From a virus, in the IMG/VR virus record IMGVR_UViG_3300044845_000022, positions 1 through 26,349 of that record: 26,349 nt of DNA. One strand, 5' to 3'. The position numbers and the translations under genes were made by a program. Of this stretch, positions 13,308 through 21,113 are shown in pieces; within the stretch, counting starts at the first letter, position 1, and each line of letters opens with the position of its first letter. The notes below the pieces were generated by a model, which did no database searches, was not told the origin of the DNA, and saw only the letters and a program-made list of their open reading frames with translations.

Positions 13308-13317
13308 GATATTGTTT

Positions 13318-13440
13318 TTAACCTTGACCGACATTCGGTTTCGATGATTTGTGTTTATTTATATGCTTTGTGTGACGGCGCAATTTCTTTCGCGGTTTCG
13401 CTTTGAATGTACCGGATGTTGATGCTTTAACCTTTGCCAT
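13318..13440 (-). CDS. Very basic 40-residue protein
   Basis: A short frame starting at 13440 overlaps the end of the holin-like gene by 14 bases and stops at 13318. The product, beginning MAKVKASTSGTFKAKPRK, is extremely rich in Lys, Arg and His and ends NVGQG. It has no hydrophobic stretch. It fills the gap between two membrane genes precisely. Similar short basic proteins sit near lysis genes in other Bacteroidota phages as I recall. DNA binding or surface binding is possible, but no function is known. Confidence 0.6.
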   Translation of the reverse strand: MAKVKASTSGTFKAKPRKKLRRHTKHINKHKSSKPNVGQG

Positions 13441-13618
13441 CTAATTTATCAATTTTTTTACCCCAATAAATAATCGCCAAAATGCCCGATATAATACCAA
13501 GCAACCCCACACCAAAGGTAACCAAAGGTTGATAAATTTGCGCAAAAGTGATGATTGCACTTGATCCGCTGATTCCGGTTGCGATTGCCGCGGTTGTGTC
13601 ATTTTGAAAATGTTTCAT
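13427..13618 (-). CDS. Holin-like protein with two membrane helices
   Basis: 63 residues. Two hydrophobic segments (about 10-28 and 31-52, the second containing LVTFGVGLLGIISGILAII) separated by a short turn, and a charged C-terminus (WGKKIDKLDGKG). Size and two-helix layout match class II holins, which open the inner membrane at the end of infection and release or activate the lysin. The start shares a base with the stop of the preceding gene. It heads the lysis block. Identification rests on topology and position, not family similarity. Confidence 0.65.
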   Translation of the reverse strand: MKHFQNDTTAAIATGISGSSAIITFAQIYQPLVTFGVGLLGIISGILAIIYWGKKIDKLDGKG

Positions 13619-14007
13619 TATTTGATTGGTTCAATGGGTTCCGGTAATTTGCAAAATTCAGATTCAGGATATTTAGCGCAAAAACTTTTTAGATACAAAC
13701 TCTCATCACCGCTGAATGTATGCACCCCACACGGATTTGGATAAACCGCATACGGCTCAAACTCTTTCGGCACTTCTGCATAGAATAAAATATCAACCGC
13801 CCATTTGTCGGATAAAACTGCGGGGGTAATAACTTCTAAATCTTTAAGAACGGCGGGGGTAATTACAATAAATCCTATTTCAACAACCGCACAATCTTTC
13901 CAACTTTGGACTTTTGTCCCGTCGGGTGTGGTTGTAGTTGTTTCTATTAACTTGCGAAGGGTTGCCCATTGTGTAGGGGTGAACTCGAATTTCAAAAAGG
14001 TTTTCAT
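13618..14007 (-). CDS. Hypothetical protein downstream of the fibre genes
   Basis: 129 residues, starting 3 bases after the fibre C-terminal gene. The N-terminus is mixed, with FEFTPTQWATLRKLIETTTTTPDG. A short internal duplication, ITPAVLKD then ITPAVLSD (about 50-68), comes from a repeated DNA segment (13817-13830 and 13850-13863). The C-terminal part has several Cys and many Pro and Glu (CGVHTFSG, FCAKYPESEFCKLPEPIEPIK), suggesting an exposed tail. A fibre assembly or accessory role is possible from position. Unrecognised. Confidence 0.7.
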   Translation of the reverse strand: MKTFLKFEFTPTQWATLRKLIETTTTTPDGTKVQSWKDCAVVEIGFIVITPAVLKDLEVITPAVLSDKWAVDILFYAEVPKEFEPYAVYPNPCGVHTFSGDESLYLKSFCAKYPESEFCKLPEPIEPIK

Positions 14008-14010
14008 TGC

Positions 14011-14529
14011 TTAGGTTGTTAGGGCGATACATTCTGCATCGGTTAATGCGGTTGGGAAAAAAATTAATTGTTTAGTCGCTTGGCTTCCATATTCTCCATT
14101 ATTTACACGAATAGCGTTTTTCACTCCAACTGCGGTATCACTATAAACAGTTCCTTTTACACCATTTACAAACGCAACTACATTAGTGCCGTCATAGCGA
14201 ATGGCTATTTTTACATTTGCGCCTACTGCTGGTGTAATTGTAAATAAATTCTGACTATAACCATCATTAAAACTTTGAACTTGCGGACCGTTACCACATA
14301 TCGTTATAGCGTTACCATCTGCAAAAAATGCATTCCCGACGCTTGAGCCAGCAAATAATGAAATTAAATATTGACCATTTGGACTATCTATTTTTGTAGC
14401 CTCAAACTCATAAAACAAAGTACCAGCGGTTGAGGTGTTGCCAAAGCCGCCTTTTTGGTAGGTATCCGCCACCCTTGTGGCACTTGCTGATGTGGTTGGT
14501 CCTATATAACTCGTTGCATAACTTCCCAT
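14011..14529 (-). CDS. Tail fibre C-terminal part, lectin-like domain, separated from its N-terminal part
   Basis: 172 residues. The opening MGSYATSYIGPTTSASATRVAD is not a typical protein start: it is the continuation of the fibre gene ended at 15100, matching the linker that follows the second repeat there. The rest is a beta-sandwich of LamG/ConA-lectin-like type (LFYEFEATKID, VKIAIRYDGTNVVAFVNGV, then LIFFPTALTDAECIALTT), probably for binding host-surface glycan. The ATG is 4 bases after the homing-endonuclease stop, so reinitiation could produce it as a separate chain. It then may assemble with the N-terminal part without a covalent link. Confidence 0.8.
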   Translation of the reverse strand: MGSYATSYIGPTTSASATRVADTYQKGGFGNTSTAGTLFYEFEATKIDSPNGQYLISLFAGSSVGNAFFADGNAITICGNGPQVQSFNDGYSQNLFTITPAVGANVKIAIRYDGTNVVAFVNGVKGTVYSDTAVGVKNAIRVNNGEYGSQATKQLIFFPTALTDAECIALTT

Positions 14530-14533
14530 TTCC

Positions 14534-15058
14534 TTAGTTGTTTAAGTATGACCATTTTTTGTTTGCTGACTTGTTGCCGTTCTTGATTGCAAGACGCACG
14601 GCGTGTGAACTTAATCCGTGGGCGTACGCTGCCGATTTTGCAGTTTCGTATACATTCCCAATTTCGTCAATTACTGGTTTCATTTTGTGTTGTTTTGCCT
14701 CACGGTCTTTTTGTAGTGTTTCAATGGTACGCTTTTTTATTTCCTTTGGGTATCTATTCAATGCCCTTGAATGCCGTATATTCTCGCTATGGGTACACCA
14801 TTCTAAATTTGCAACTTCATTATTCAATCGGTTGCAATCTTTGTGGTTTACTTCCGCTTTGTTCTCTGGGTTCTCAATAAACGCCTTTGCAACTAATCTA
14901 TGCGCCATTTCATATTTGCGCTGATAATTGCCCATACTCATTGAATAGCACACATAACCATTTGCGCCTACATTGCCCTTCAATATGTATTCCCCGTGTC
15001 TCAATTTTCCCGTGTTACTTATTTCGTATTTTTCGTTTACAAATTTCCATATTTCCAT
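14534..15058 (-). CDS. HNH homing endonuclease inserted in the fibre gene
   Basis: 174 residues. An N-terminal NUMOD4-like part (MEIWKFVNEKYEISNTGKLR), an HNH core (MAHRLVAKAF at 51-60, then EVNHKDCNRLNN at 70-80 and NLEWCTHSENIRHS at 84-97, with H53, N71-H72 and N93 as likely active residues), and a C-terminal NUMOD1/IENR1-like DNA-recognition helix region (SAAYAHGLSSHAVRLAIKNG). Such enzymes cut an uninterrupted allele and spread their own gene by repair. It occupies 525 of the 573 bases that split the fibre gene, leaving too little sequence for a normal group I intron, so it looks like a free-standing homing gene. Confidence 0.9.
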   Translation of the reverse strand: MEIWKFVNEKYEISNTGKLRHGEYILKGNVGANGYVCYSMSMGNYQRKYEMAHRLVAKAFIENPENKAEVNHKDCNRLNNEVANLEWCTHSENIRHSRALNRYPKEIKKRTIETLQKDREAKQHKMKPVIDEIGNVYETAKSAAYAHGLSSHAVRLAIKNGNKSANKKWSYLNN

Positions 15059-15062
15059 AGTA

Positions 15063-15070
15063 CAAATATA
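15063..15070 (-). promoter_or_regulatory. Possible -7 box of the homing endonuclease (TATATTTG)
   Basis: TATATTTG on the minus strand matches TAnnTTTG and ends 4 bases before the endonuclease ATG. The homing gene may bring its own promoter and make a leaderless message. There is no TTTG at the right distance upstream. A perfect 12 bp palindrome GTATAATTATAC lies about 15 bases further upstream. Confidence 0.35.
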
Positions 15071-15099
15071 CGCTATTTCGTTGGTATAATTATACTACA

Positions 15100-16278
15100 T
15101 TATTCTATTTGTGCGCCCCAAGCGAAAATACCTTTTACCCCGTCTGCACTTGAAACGATAGCACTGCCATTTGTTTGTGCGACATAAATATGCGGTTCGC
15201 CAAGCGTTGAAGTTGTTGTAAATGTAAAAATACACCTATACCACCCATTGCCCATATTTTGTATTGATGAACTACCACTTCCCGTAATTGAACCAACTAC
15301 ACCAGTCGATAAATCAAACCAAGCGTATTGCCCACCATCCACTCTAACCAATCCAAAATTATACCCCGCTGCTTTTAAGTATACACTATATGTATAAACA
15401 GTAGAATTTGACAAAGATAAATTTTGATAAATTCCCCCCGAATCGGTAGTAGATGCTTGTTGAATTATTTTATCAGCATTCTGCGTTCCGTCGGGTGATG
15501 TTGTATTATTTGCAGCAATTGAACTTCTAAAAGTTACCCAAGCCGCATTGTCCAATTGTTCTGAATACAAACACAAATTCGTACTCTGCTTTTCCAACAA
15601 CAAACTCGGACACCCGCCCCCGCCATTTTGATAAGTTAATCGTGGAACATTTAATCTGTCGGTAGTGGGGAAATAGGGTTTGGCGGTTGAGCCGATGTTT
15701 AGTTGACATCCCCACGCCCACATCGTTCCGATTGTGCTTGTTGCCGCTAATACCCACGCTTGAATTTCATAGCATCCGCTTGGTGTTGTAAATGTTCTTT
15801 CTATTTTTACCCAAGCACCCAATACAACACTACTTGAATAATTATAGTATTCAATGTTTGTCAAATTTGTATTGTCATAAAATCTGCCTTGTTGCCCCAA
15901 TGCCGTTCCACCATAAACATAAAAACTCCAAGTATAAACGGTATTCGGTAGAACAGAAATAGTTTGTTTGACATCACACCCGTTGACTGAAATTGTAAAT
16001 TTATCTGCCGTTAAAGTTCCATTTGGGGCGGTTATATCGTTTGCCGTAACCGTTACATTTGCCAAAGTCCAAACGGCGTTGCTAAAATCCTCGCTATACT
16101 GCGCTAAACTCCACGGGCAAACCTCCACCAACCCCGCACTATTTATTCGGGTTCCGTTGGATGCTCGGGTAAATGACAAATCCCCGCTTCCGTCGGTTGG
16201 TACTGCTGAATATACGATGTCCTCTTTATACCCGCTCGGTATCATTACCAAACTCGCACTATTTAATAAGTCGCTCAT
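15100..16278 (-). CDS. Tail fibre N-terminal part with two carbohydrate-binding-like repeats
   Basis: 392 residues. It opens LLNSASLVMIPSGYKED, then DGSGDLSFTRASNGTRINS, a pattern common in fibre-like proteins of Bacteroidota phages and prophages. Two repeats follow, each starting YSE-x(3)-NA-x-W (YSEDFSNAVW near 62 and YSEQLDNAAW near 240) and ending in a WGxQ segment (WGCQLNIGST and WGAQIE). They resemble carbohydrate-binding beta-sandwich modules. The frame stops right after WGAQIE, whereas repeat 1 continues into a GSTAKPYFPTTD linker. The missing continuation is found at the start of the gene at 14529, so this is a split gene. Base use looks different from the rest of the genome, suggesting recent exchange of the fibre. 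Confidence 0.8.
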   Translation of the reverse strand: MSDLLNSASLVMIPSGYKEDIVYSAVPTDGSGDLSFTRASNGTRINSAGLVEVCPWSLAQYSEDFSNAVWTLANVTVTANDITAPNGTLTADKFTISVNGCDVKQTISVLPNTVYTWSFYVYGGTALGQQGRFYDNTNLTNIEYYNYSSSVVLGAWVKIERTFTTPSGCYEIQAWVLAATSTIGTMWAWGCQLNIGSTAKPYFPTTDRLNVPRLTYQNGGGGCPSLLLEKQSTNLCLYSEQLDNAAWVTFRSSIAANNTTSPDGTQNADKIIQQASTTDSGGIYQNLSLSNSTVYTYSVYLKAAGYNFGLVRVDGGQYAWFDLSTGVVGSITGSGSSSIQNMGNGWYRCIFTFTTTSTLGEPHIYVAQTNGSAIVSSADGVKGIFAWGAQIE

Positions 16279-16279
16279 T

Positions 16280-16438
16280 TTATAAGTTGTTTAATTTATT
16301 CAACAAACATGAAATACCCTCATAATAACCGCCATCGGCGGTGATGCGCGCTTTGTAAGCCAATACAATGGACCAACCTTGGCCCCTATAATTCGCCCCG
16401 CCTCGCGTGCCAATTCCGAGTGTTTGCGATGTTAACAT
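16280..16438 (-). CDS. Small tail-associated protein with an ADGGYYEG motif (52 residues)
   Basis: A 52-codon frame starts at the ATG at 16438 and stops one base before the fibre ATG. Residues 28-52 (YKARITADGGYYEG then ISCLLNKLNNL) match residues 36-60 of the large tail-tip protein (YAARVLAAGGYQEG then SSCLLTKLQSL) at 16 of 25 positions by my count. Such 'ARVxADGGxxE...CL' segments recur in Bacteroidota phage tail proteins, as far as I recall. It is probably a structural or assembly element of the fibre module; function not known. Confidence 0.6.
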   Translation of the reverse strand: MLTSQTLGIGTRGGANYRGQGWSIVLAYKARITADGGYYEGISCLLNKLNNL

Positions 16439-16447
16439 GATATTTGA

Positions 16448-16729
16448 TTAATAACCAATAACCGATCCGGATGAAATAACAAATCCAACAATTTTGAAAC
16501 CTTTTCCGGCGGGCAAATATGCGCCTTGTTGAAAAGTGATCGATGACATCCCGCGCGCACTCAAAACATTGGTGCCGCTTGATTCATTGTCGCCTTGAAC
16601 CGAAAATGATGTAAAAATTGTGTCCTCTTGTGGGACGATTGCGTCATAGGAAACACCGGTCACTGTTGCGGCCCCATGTCTTTTGAATCCTTGTGAACCC
16701 GCGATGATATCTGCGCTTGCTTGTGCCAT
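16448..16729 (-). CDS. Small tail-region structural protein (93 residues)
   Basis: 93 residues, beginning MAQASADIIAGSQGFKRHGA and continuing as short beta strands with many Ser, Gly and Val. No membrane segment or Cys. A compact beta fold is likely. It lies between the large tail-tip protein and the fibre module, 44 bases after the former, and a possible -7 box (16744-16737) stands just before its ATG. Similar openings occur in other Bacteroidota phages as I recall, without function. A minor tail or decoration role is inferred from position. Confidence 0.65.
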   Translation of the reverse strand: MAQASADIIAGSQGFKRHGAATVTGVSYDAIVPQEDTIFTSFSVQGDNESSGTNVLSARGMSSITFQQGAYLPAGKGFKIVGFVISSGSVIGY

Positions 16730-16736
16730 AATGGTT

Positions 16737-16744
16737 CAAAAATA
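16737..16744 (-). promoter_or_regulatory. Possible -7 box before the fibre module (TATTTTTG)
   Basis: TATTTTTG fits TAnnTTTG and ends 7 bases before the ATG at 16729. A GTTGC lies about 22 bases upstream as a weak -33 element. TTTG is a common word in this genome, so this may be chance. If real, it would give the fibre and lysis genes extra late transcription. Confidence 0.3.
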
Positions 16745-16773
16745 ATCGCATGACATTAAACATTTGCAACTAT

Positions 16774-19290
16774 TTATGGCGCGGTGGCGATGATATACCA
16801 TGCCGACCCATCACAAATAATTGTTTTTGATGCATAATTTGTATTGATGTCTAAATGATCAACCCCATTGATTGTTTGTCCGGCATATGCATTGACGACC
16901 GCATGATGCGCTGAACCTAACTTCACAAAATAATATTTTTTGCCTTTTTGTTCGGCAACCGCTGGCAAATTGATTGTGATTGTTCCACCGGCCCCATTCA
17001 ACAAATGACCTTCGAATGCCAAATCTAATGAATGGGTCCCGGCGGTGTATGTCTTGAATGTTCCATGTTCCTGAACCAACCATGTCACCGAATCAGTGGA
17101 ATCGGTATATTTCAACATCACTTCCCATTGTGTTGTTTGTGTGGGTTGTGTTGTTGGTGCTTGATCAGCATAATTCACCAAATGTTCCAACACCTGATTT
17201 GGAACCGCTGAAATTGATCCATTCAAATTGGCAACCGCAGTTTCGGTATAATTTAAGCGATCACCCAAATTGCCGGTTGTCGATTGGTTAACCCTTAATC
17301 CTTCGCCGGATGATGTCGAATTTGTGTAAACCGGTGAAATGGCCAACCATTCGCCATCCCATTGTTCGGACCTCGCATCGAATCGCACACCATTCAAAAC
17401 CCATGCATAATTATCAAAATACAAAGATTTGATTGATGTCAATGTCCCTGAATCAACCCAATTGCCCCGAATGACCGGTAAAAAATCGGCATAAACCGAT
17501 GCCATTTGCAATCCCAACATTTTTGTAATTGTTCCATGGGTGATTGAATCCCATCCGCCATACCAATCCGATGCCAACACATCGATTGTTCCATTGTTGA
17601 CCAACCAATTTCCAAGGCCATAAGGCAATGCATCGGTATAATATACCGGATCCAATATGACCGGTGATGAATTCACCAAATTGGCGGTGGCTGCGGTTGT
17701 TATTTCAGTTATATCAAAAGTATAATCCGCATTTTTATATGGCGATGCATCGGCAAATGAAACTTGAATTGATCCCCAAAAATCCTTGGTTGCTGAATTT
17801 CCATTTTTCCATTTGCCACCACTTGAATAAGGCAATACATTTCCATGCACTTCTAATTCAATGCGCATTTCGGTAAATCCGGCCGGCGCGGTTGTGCATG
17901 TCAATTCAAATTCGGATGTGATCCAACCACCTTTGATGTTGTTGGTTGGCATTCTATACAATTGGGTTATCACACTACCCGTCACCCAATATCCATTGTT
18001 ATTCAATACCTTGATATTGCCACCTGAATCTAACAATTTAATTCGATAATAAAGATCTGTTGAATCTTCAACATATGTCACACCGGCATCAACAATCGAC
18101 CTTTTCAATGACTTTGCCATCAGGCGGATTCGCATAGGTGCATCATCCGGTGTTGATCCGGTTGGAACATCATAAACCCGCAATTCCAAAATGGATGATG
18201 CGCGATCATTATAATTGCGCAATTGCTTTGCAAGGTTTTGCCGCTTTGTGTTAATGGTGACCGATTGGGCCGCTGGTTGATAATACAAAGAAGGTTTTGC
18301 CATCCACAATGGTCGGACATCATTGCCGATTGTTTGGCGGTGTGTGTAGGTTGTTGTTCCTATATATTGCGCGGTGTATGAATACCGCCTTAAATTGATT
18401 GTGGTGGCACTATTATATGCAGTTGGTGGTATTATATAATATGCACCAAGTTCGTGGATTAGGCGCGCCCCAAACATCAACAATACATTTTCCAATGCTT
18501 GTTTGCATGATATATAGTTCGGCTCAATCAACCAACCGACGGCATCAACTATTTTAACATCACTAAATGGATCAAAGTTGGTCAAAAAGGTGTATTCATC
18601 CACTTTGTACATGTCGATTCCCAATCGGGATGCATGCGATTCCCGCAACAAAACACCTTCATATAAATATTCGGTTTGTGTTCCATTAATGGCCCAATAT
18701 TCCCATAAATCAAATGATTCTAAACACCGGCGGATCAATTGTGAAATTGTGATTTTACCACTACTAAACCATGCCGATTTTACCTTGAATCCATCCATCA
18801 ATTCCAATCCATCAACCGCCACCAATTCGATGATCGGTTTTGATTCTATTGATTCCCGCAATCGGGTCATTTGGTCCGCCAATACTCGACCAACATACCA
18901 CATGACATCATCGCGATAAATAATCATCGCCCATGCGGTTTCCGCCATGGTTTGAATTGCAATGAAATCATCCAAGGTTGTTTGATCAGGCATCACCCAT
19001 TGCGCAGTTGCGCGGGATGATCTGACAAAATTTTCATATACTGAATCGCCTTCGCCTTGTCTTTCAATGCTGAAACCATTGCCGGCCAATTTTAATTCGG
19101 TGGATAAATTAAGCGATTGTAATTTGGTTAAAAGACATGATGATCCTTCTTGGTAACCTCCGGCGGCCAATACCCTTGCGGCATATAATCGCGCGGTGAT
19201 TTCGGGTGTTGTTCCTGATGGATCATCCCATAATTCAATGCGATAAGTTACATTTTGAATACTTTTGAAGGAACCGACATATTTTCTCAT
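16774..19290 (-). CDS. Large tail-tip / minor tail protein with a fibre-like C-terminal domain
   Basis: 838 residues. The N-terminal part (about 1-130) contains the YAARVLAAGGYQEG motif shared with the 52-residue protein. The middle (about 130-560) is a long mixed region (MIIYRDDVMWYVGRVLADQM, ELVAVDGLELMDGFKVKSAW) typical of hub or tip proteins found after the tape measure in Bacteroidota siphophages. The C-terminal about 100 residues (GGTITINLPAVAEQKGKKYYFVKL, with an INGVDHL strand and a SAWYIIATAP end) look like the small beta domain at the tips of fibres. It probably connects tail tube to fibres and contacts the host. Its ATG overlaps the tape measure stop (TAATG). Confidence 0.75.
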   Translation of the reverse strand: MRKYVGSFKSIQNVTYRIELWDDPSGTTPEITARLYAARVLAAGGYQEGSSCLLTKLQSLNLSTELKLAGNGFSIERQGEGDSVYENFVRSSRATAQWVMPDQTTLDDFIAIQTMAETAWAMIIYRDDVMWYVGRVLADQMTRLRESIESKPIIELVAVDGLELMDGFKVKSAWFSSGKITISQLIRRCLESFDLWEYWAINGTQTEYLYEGVLLRESHASRLGIDMYKVDEYTFLTNFDPFSDVKIVDAVGWLIEPNYISCKQALENVLLMFGARLIHELGAYYIIPPTAYNSATTINLRRYSYTAQYIGTTTYTHRQTIGNDVRPLWMAKPSLYYQPAAQSVTINTKRQNLAKQLRNYNDRASSILELRVYDVPTGSTPDDAPMRIRLMAKSLKRSIVDAGVTYVEDSTDLYYRIKLLDSGGNIKVLNNNGYWVTGSVITQLYRMPTNNIKGGWITSEFELTCTTAPAGFTEMRIELEVHGNVLPYSSGGKWKNGNSATKDFWGSIQVSFADASPYKNADYTFDITEITTAATANLVNSSPVILDPVYYTDALPYGLGNWLVNNGTIDVLASDWYGGWDSITHGTITKMLGLQMASVYADFLPVIRGNWVDSGTLTSIKSLYFDNYAWVLNGVRFDARSEQWDGEWLAISPVYTNSTSSGEGLRVNQSTTGNLGDRLNYTETAVANLNGSISAVPNQVLEHLVNYADQAPTTQPTQTTQWEVMLKYTDSTDSVTWLVQEHGTFKTYTAGTHSLDLAFEGHLLNGAGGTITINLPAVAEQKGKKYYFVKLGSAHHAVVNAYAGQTINGVDHLDINTNYASKTIICDGSAWYIIATAP

Positions 19291-21113
19291 TACCCGCGCT
19301 TTGAATCTTTATTGTATCTTTCTAAAACAATCGCCAAATCGCGACCCTGAATTGTTGTGGATGCGATGAATCCACCGGATGATTGTTCGGGTTTCATTAG
19401 TGTTTTTAATTTGTCTAATGGTGCAATGACTTCGGGGTTTGAACTTGCACCGGGGTATTCACCCATCAATCCCAATGTCGGCCCGCTGACAATACCACCA
19501 TCGGCAAATGCTGGCACTGATGGACCGGCTTTCAATTGTGATGAAACCGCGGTTCCCAATGCAACCATTGCGATACCGGCGGCGACTGCGGCGGCCGGAT
19601 TAACAAATGCTGTCTTAAATTTCGAAATCGAAATACCATATGCAATCAATTGTTTTCCGACTGTTTTAATAAAGTTCGCAATTGAACCCAAAATTACTTT
19701 TGCAAAATCTTCAAATGGATTGCCTTGACCTGACAATGCATTTCCTAATGCCTCGCCCAATCCAATTGCCAAATCTTCACCAAGGGTTTCAACTGACTTT
19801 GAAATGTCGGTTGTCAATTGATCCATGTCTTGAACAATCTTTGATCGGCTTTTATCATCAATTTTAACTTGAATCAATACCGGTGGAACTGCGGTTCCGG
19901 CAATCATATTTGTTCCGCTGAATTGTTTTGATTTCAACAAATCCGATGCGGCCTTTTCTTTTATTTTTTTGTTTTGATCAATAAAGAATTTTTCAGCATC
20001 ATTGGTTGCTTGCCCTTGGGCTTTGATCAATGCGATTGAATCATCAAATTCTTTTTGTTGCGCCTTCTTTTTTGCTTCGCGCCTTTTGTCGGCATTGGCA
20101 ATTGATTGGCTTGTTTGCAGTTCTTCGATTTTTCCTTCGGTTTCTGCTATATTTCGGCTAATTTGTAAATATTGTGCCGAATATTTGTCATAACCGGCCA
20201 AATTGGATTCCAAATTGGATTTCCTTTTTTGCCAAAATGCAATTTCAATTTGTGTTTGTTCCTTATCACTTGCACCGCGCAATTTGGCGGCATCCAATTC
20301 TTTCTTCAACAATTGATCGGCGATTTCCATCCCGTTCTTCGATGCTTCTTTGGATGATTCCGCTTGCTTGTTATATGCCTCGGTTAATGTATTAACCGCT
20401 TTTGTTGTGTCTTTTGTTTTGTCCTTGACATTGGAAAATGCTGATGCAATCAATCCGATTGCAACCAAGATTGCGCCCGCGCCGGTTGCTATTAATGCGC
20501 CGGCATAAACCCGCGCCGCAACTGTTGCTTGACCCATCACATAGGTTTGAATTCTCATTGCTGCGGTGTTCAAACCAACCATGAATGCGCTTTCCGCTTG
20601 CAAATTACTTTGAAGCGCTTGCAATCCATTAACCAAAGCCAATGCACCTTGCAATTGAACCATTGTTTTTTGCAAATCCTTTGATTCAATTCCCATCAAT
20701 GCGGCGGCACCTTCAACCGCGCTAAATGCACCGGCCAAACCTTGAACACCACCCAACACCGCATCCAATCGCCTTGTATCACTCGCAAAATATCCAATTT
20801 CCGCCCGCATGTCACCAACTGAATCTTTGATCCGGCCGGCTTCTTTGATCACCTCATTTGCAAATTGTTGGAATTCAGGACCCAATGATCGGGCCGTCAT
20901 TGCAATATTTTGCATTTGTCGCACAGTTGCCATTGATGGCTTTGATGCGGCCAACTTCGCAAACTGATCTTGCATCCCTTTGATGGCCTCACCGGTCGCG
21001 CCTGACAAATCTTTGCCGGCTTTTTGGGTTGCAACAACCGCCGCATCCAATCCCTTTTTAAGGTTTTGAATATCGGCCCCGATGATAATATTGAGTGATT
21101 GGGATTTGGCCAT
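19290..21113 (-). CDS. Tail tape measure protein
   Basis: 607 residues, setting tail length and later passing with the DNA into the cell. The N-terminal LNIIIGADIQNLKKGLDAAVVATQKAGKDL is a typical tape measure opening. Long helical, Lys/Glu/Gln-rich segments (about 240-370) flank a hydrophobic stretch (ATGAGAILVAIGLIASAF, about 208-225); a second hydrophobic stretch lies near 510-530 (AAVAAGIAMVALGTAV). The C-terminus has a PAFADGGIVSGPTLGLMGEY segment, seen at the end of many tape measures. Moderate length implies a rather short tail. It follows the frameshifted chaperones and the DUF3168-like gene. Confidence 0.92.
   Translation of the reverse strand: MAKSQSLNIIIGADIQNLKKGLDAAVVATQKAGKDLSGATGEAIKGMQDQFAKLAASKPSMATVRQMQNIAMTARSLGPEFQQFANEVIKEAGRIKDSVGDMRAEIGYFASDTRRLDAVLGGVQGLAGAFSAVEGAAALMGIESKDLQKTMVQLQGALALVNGLQALQSNLQAESAFMVGLNTAAMRIQTYVMGQATVAARVYAGALIATGAGAILVAIGLIASAFSNVKDKTKDTTKAVNTLTEAYNKQAESSKEASKNGMEIADQLLKKELDAAKLRGASDKEQTQIEIAFWQKRKSNLESNLAGYDKYSAQYLQISRNIAETEGKIEELQTSQSIANADKRREAKKKAQQKEFDDSIALIKAQGQATNDAEKFFIDQNKKIKEKAASDLLKSKQFSGTNMIAGTAVPPVLIQVKIDDKSRSKIVQDMDQLTTDISKSVETLGEDLAIGLGEALGNALSGQGNPFEDFAKVILGSIANFIKTVGKQLIAYGISISKFKTAFVNPAAAVAAGIAMVALGTAVSSQLKAGPSVPAFADGGIVSGPTLGLMGEYPGASSNPEVIAPLDKLKTLMKPEQSSGGFIASTTIQGRDLAIVLERYNKDSKRG

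Noticed and set aside
14534-15058. Intein in the fibre protein
   Set aside because: The upstream frame ends with a stop codon before the insert, and the nuclease has its own start and stop. No intein splicing blocks were seen.
14530-15102. Group I intron carrying the homing endonuclease
   Set aside because: Only 47 bases lie outside the endonuclease frame, and no junction gave both a U at the end of exon 1 and a G at the end of the intron with the frame kept. A core overlapping the coding sequence cannot be excluded, but nothing supports it.
16859-20395. Several plus- and minus-strand open frames of 60-113 codons inside the tape measure and tail-tip genes
   Set aside because: They lie in other frames of well-supported long genes, have no recognisable protein pattern and no promoter or start context.
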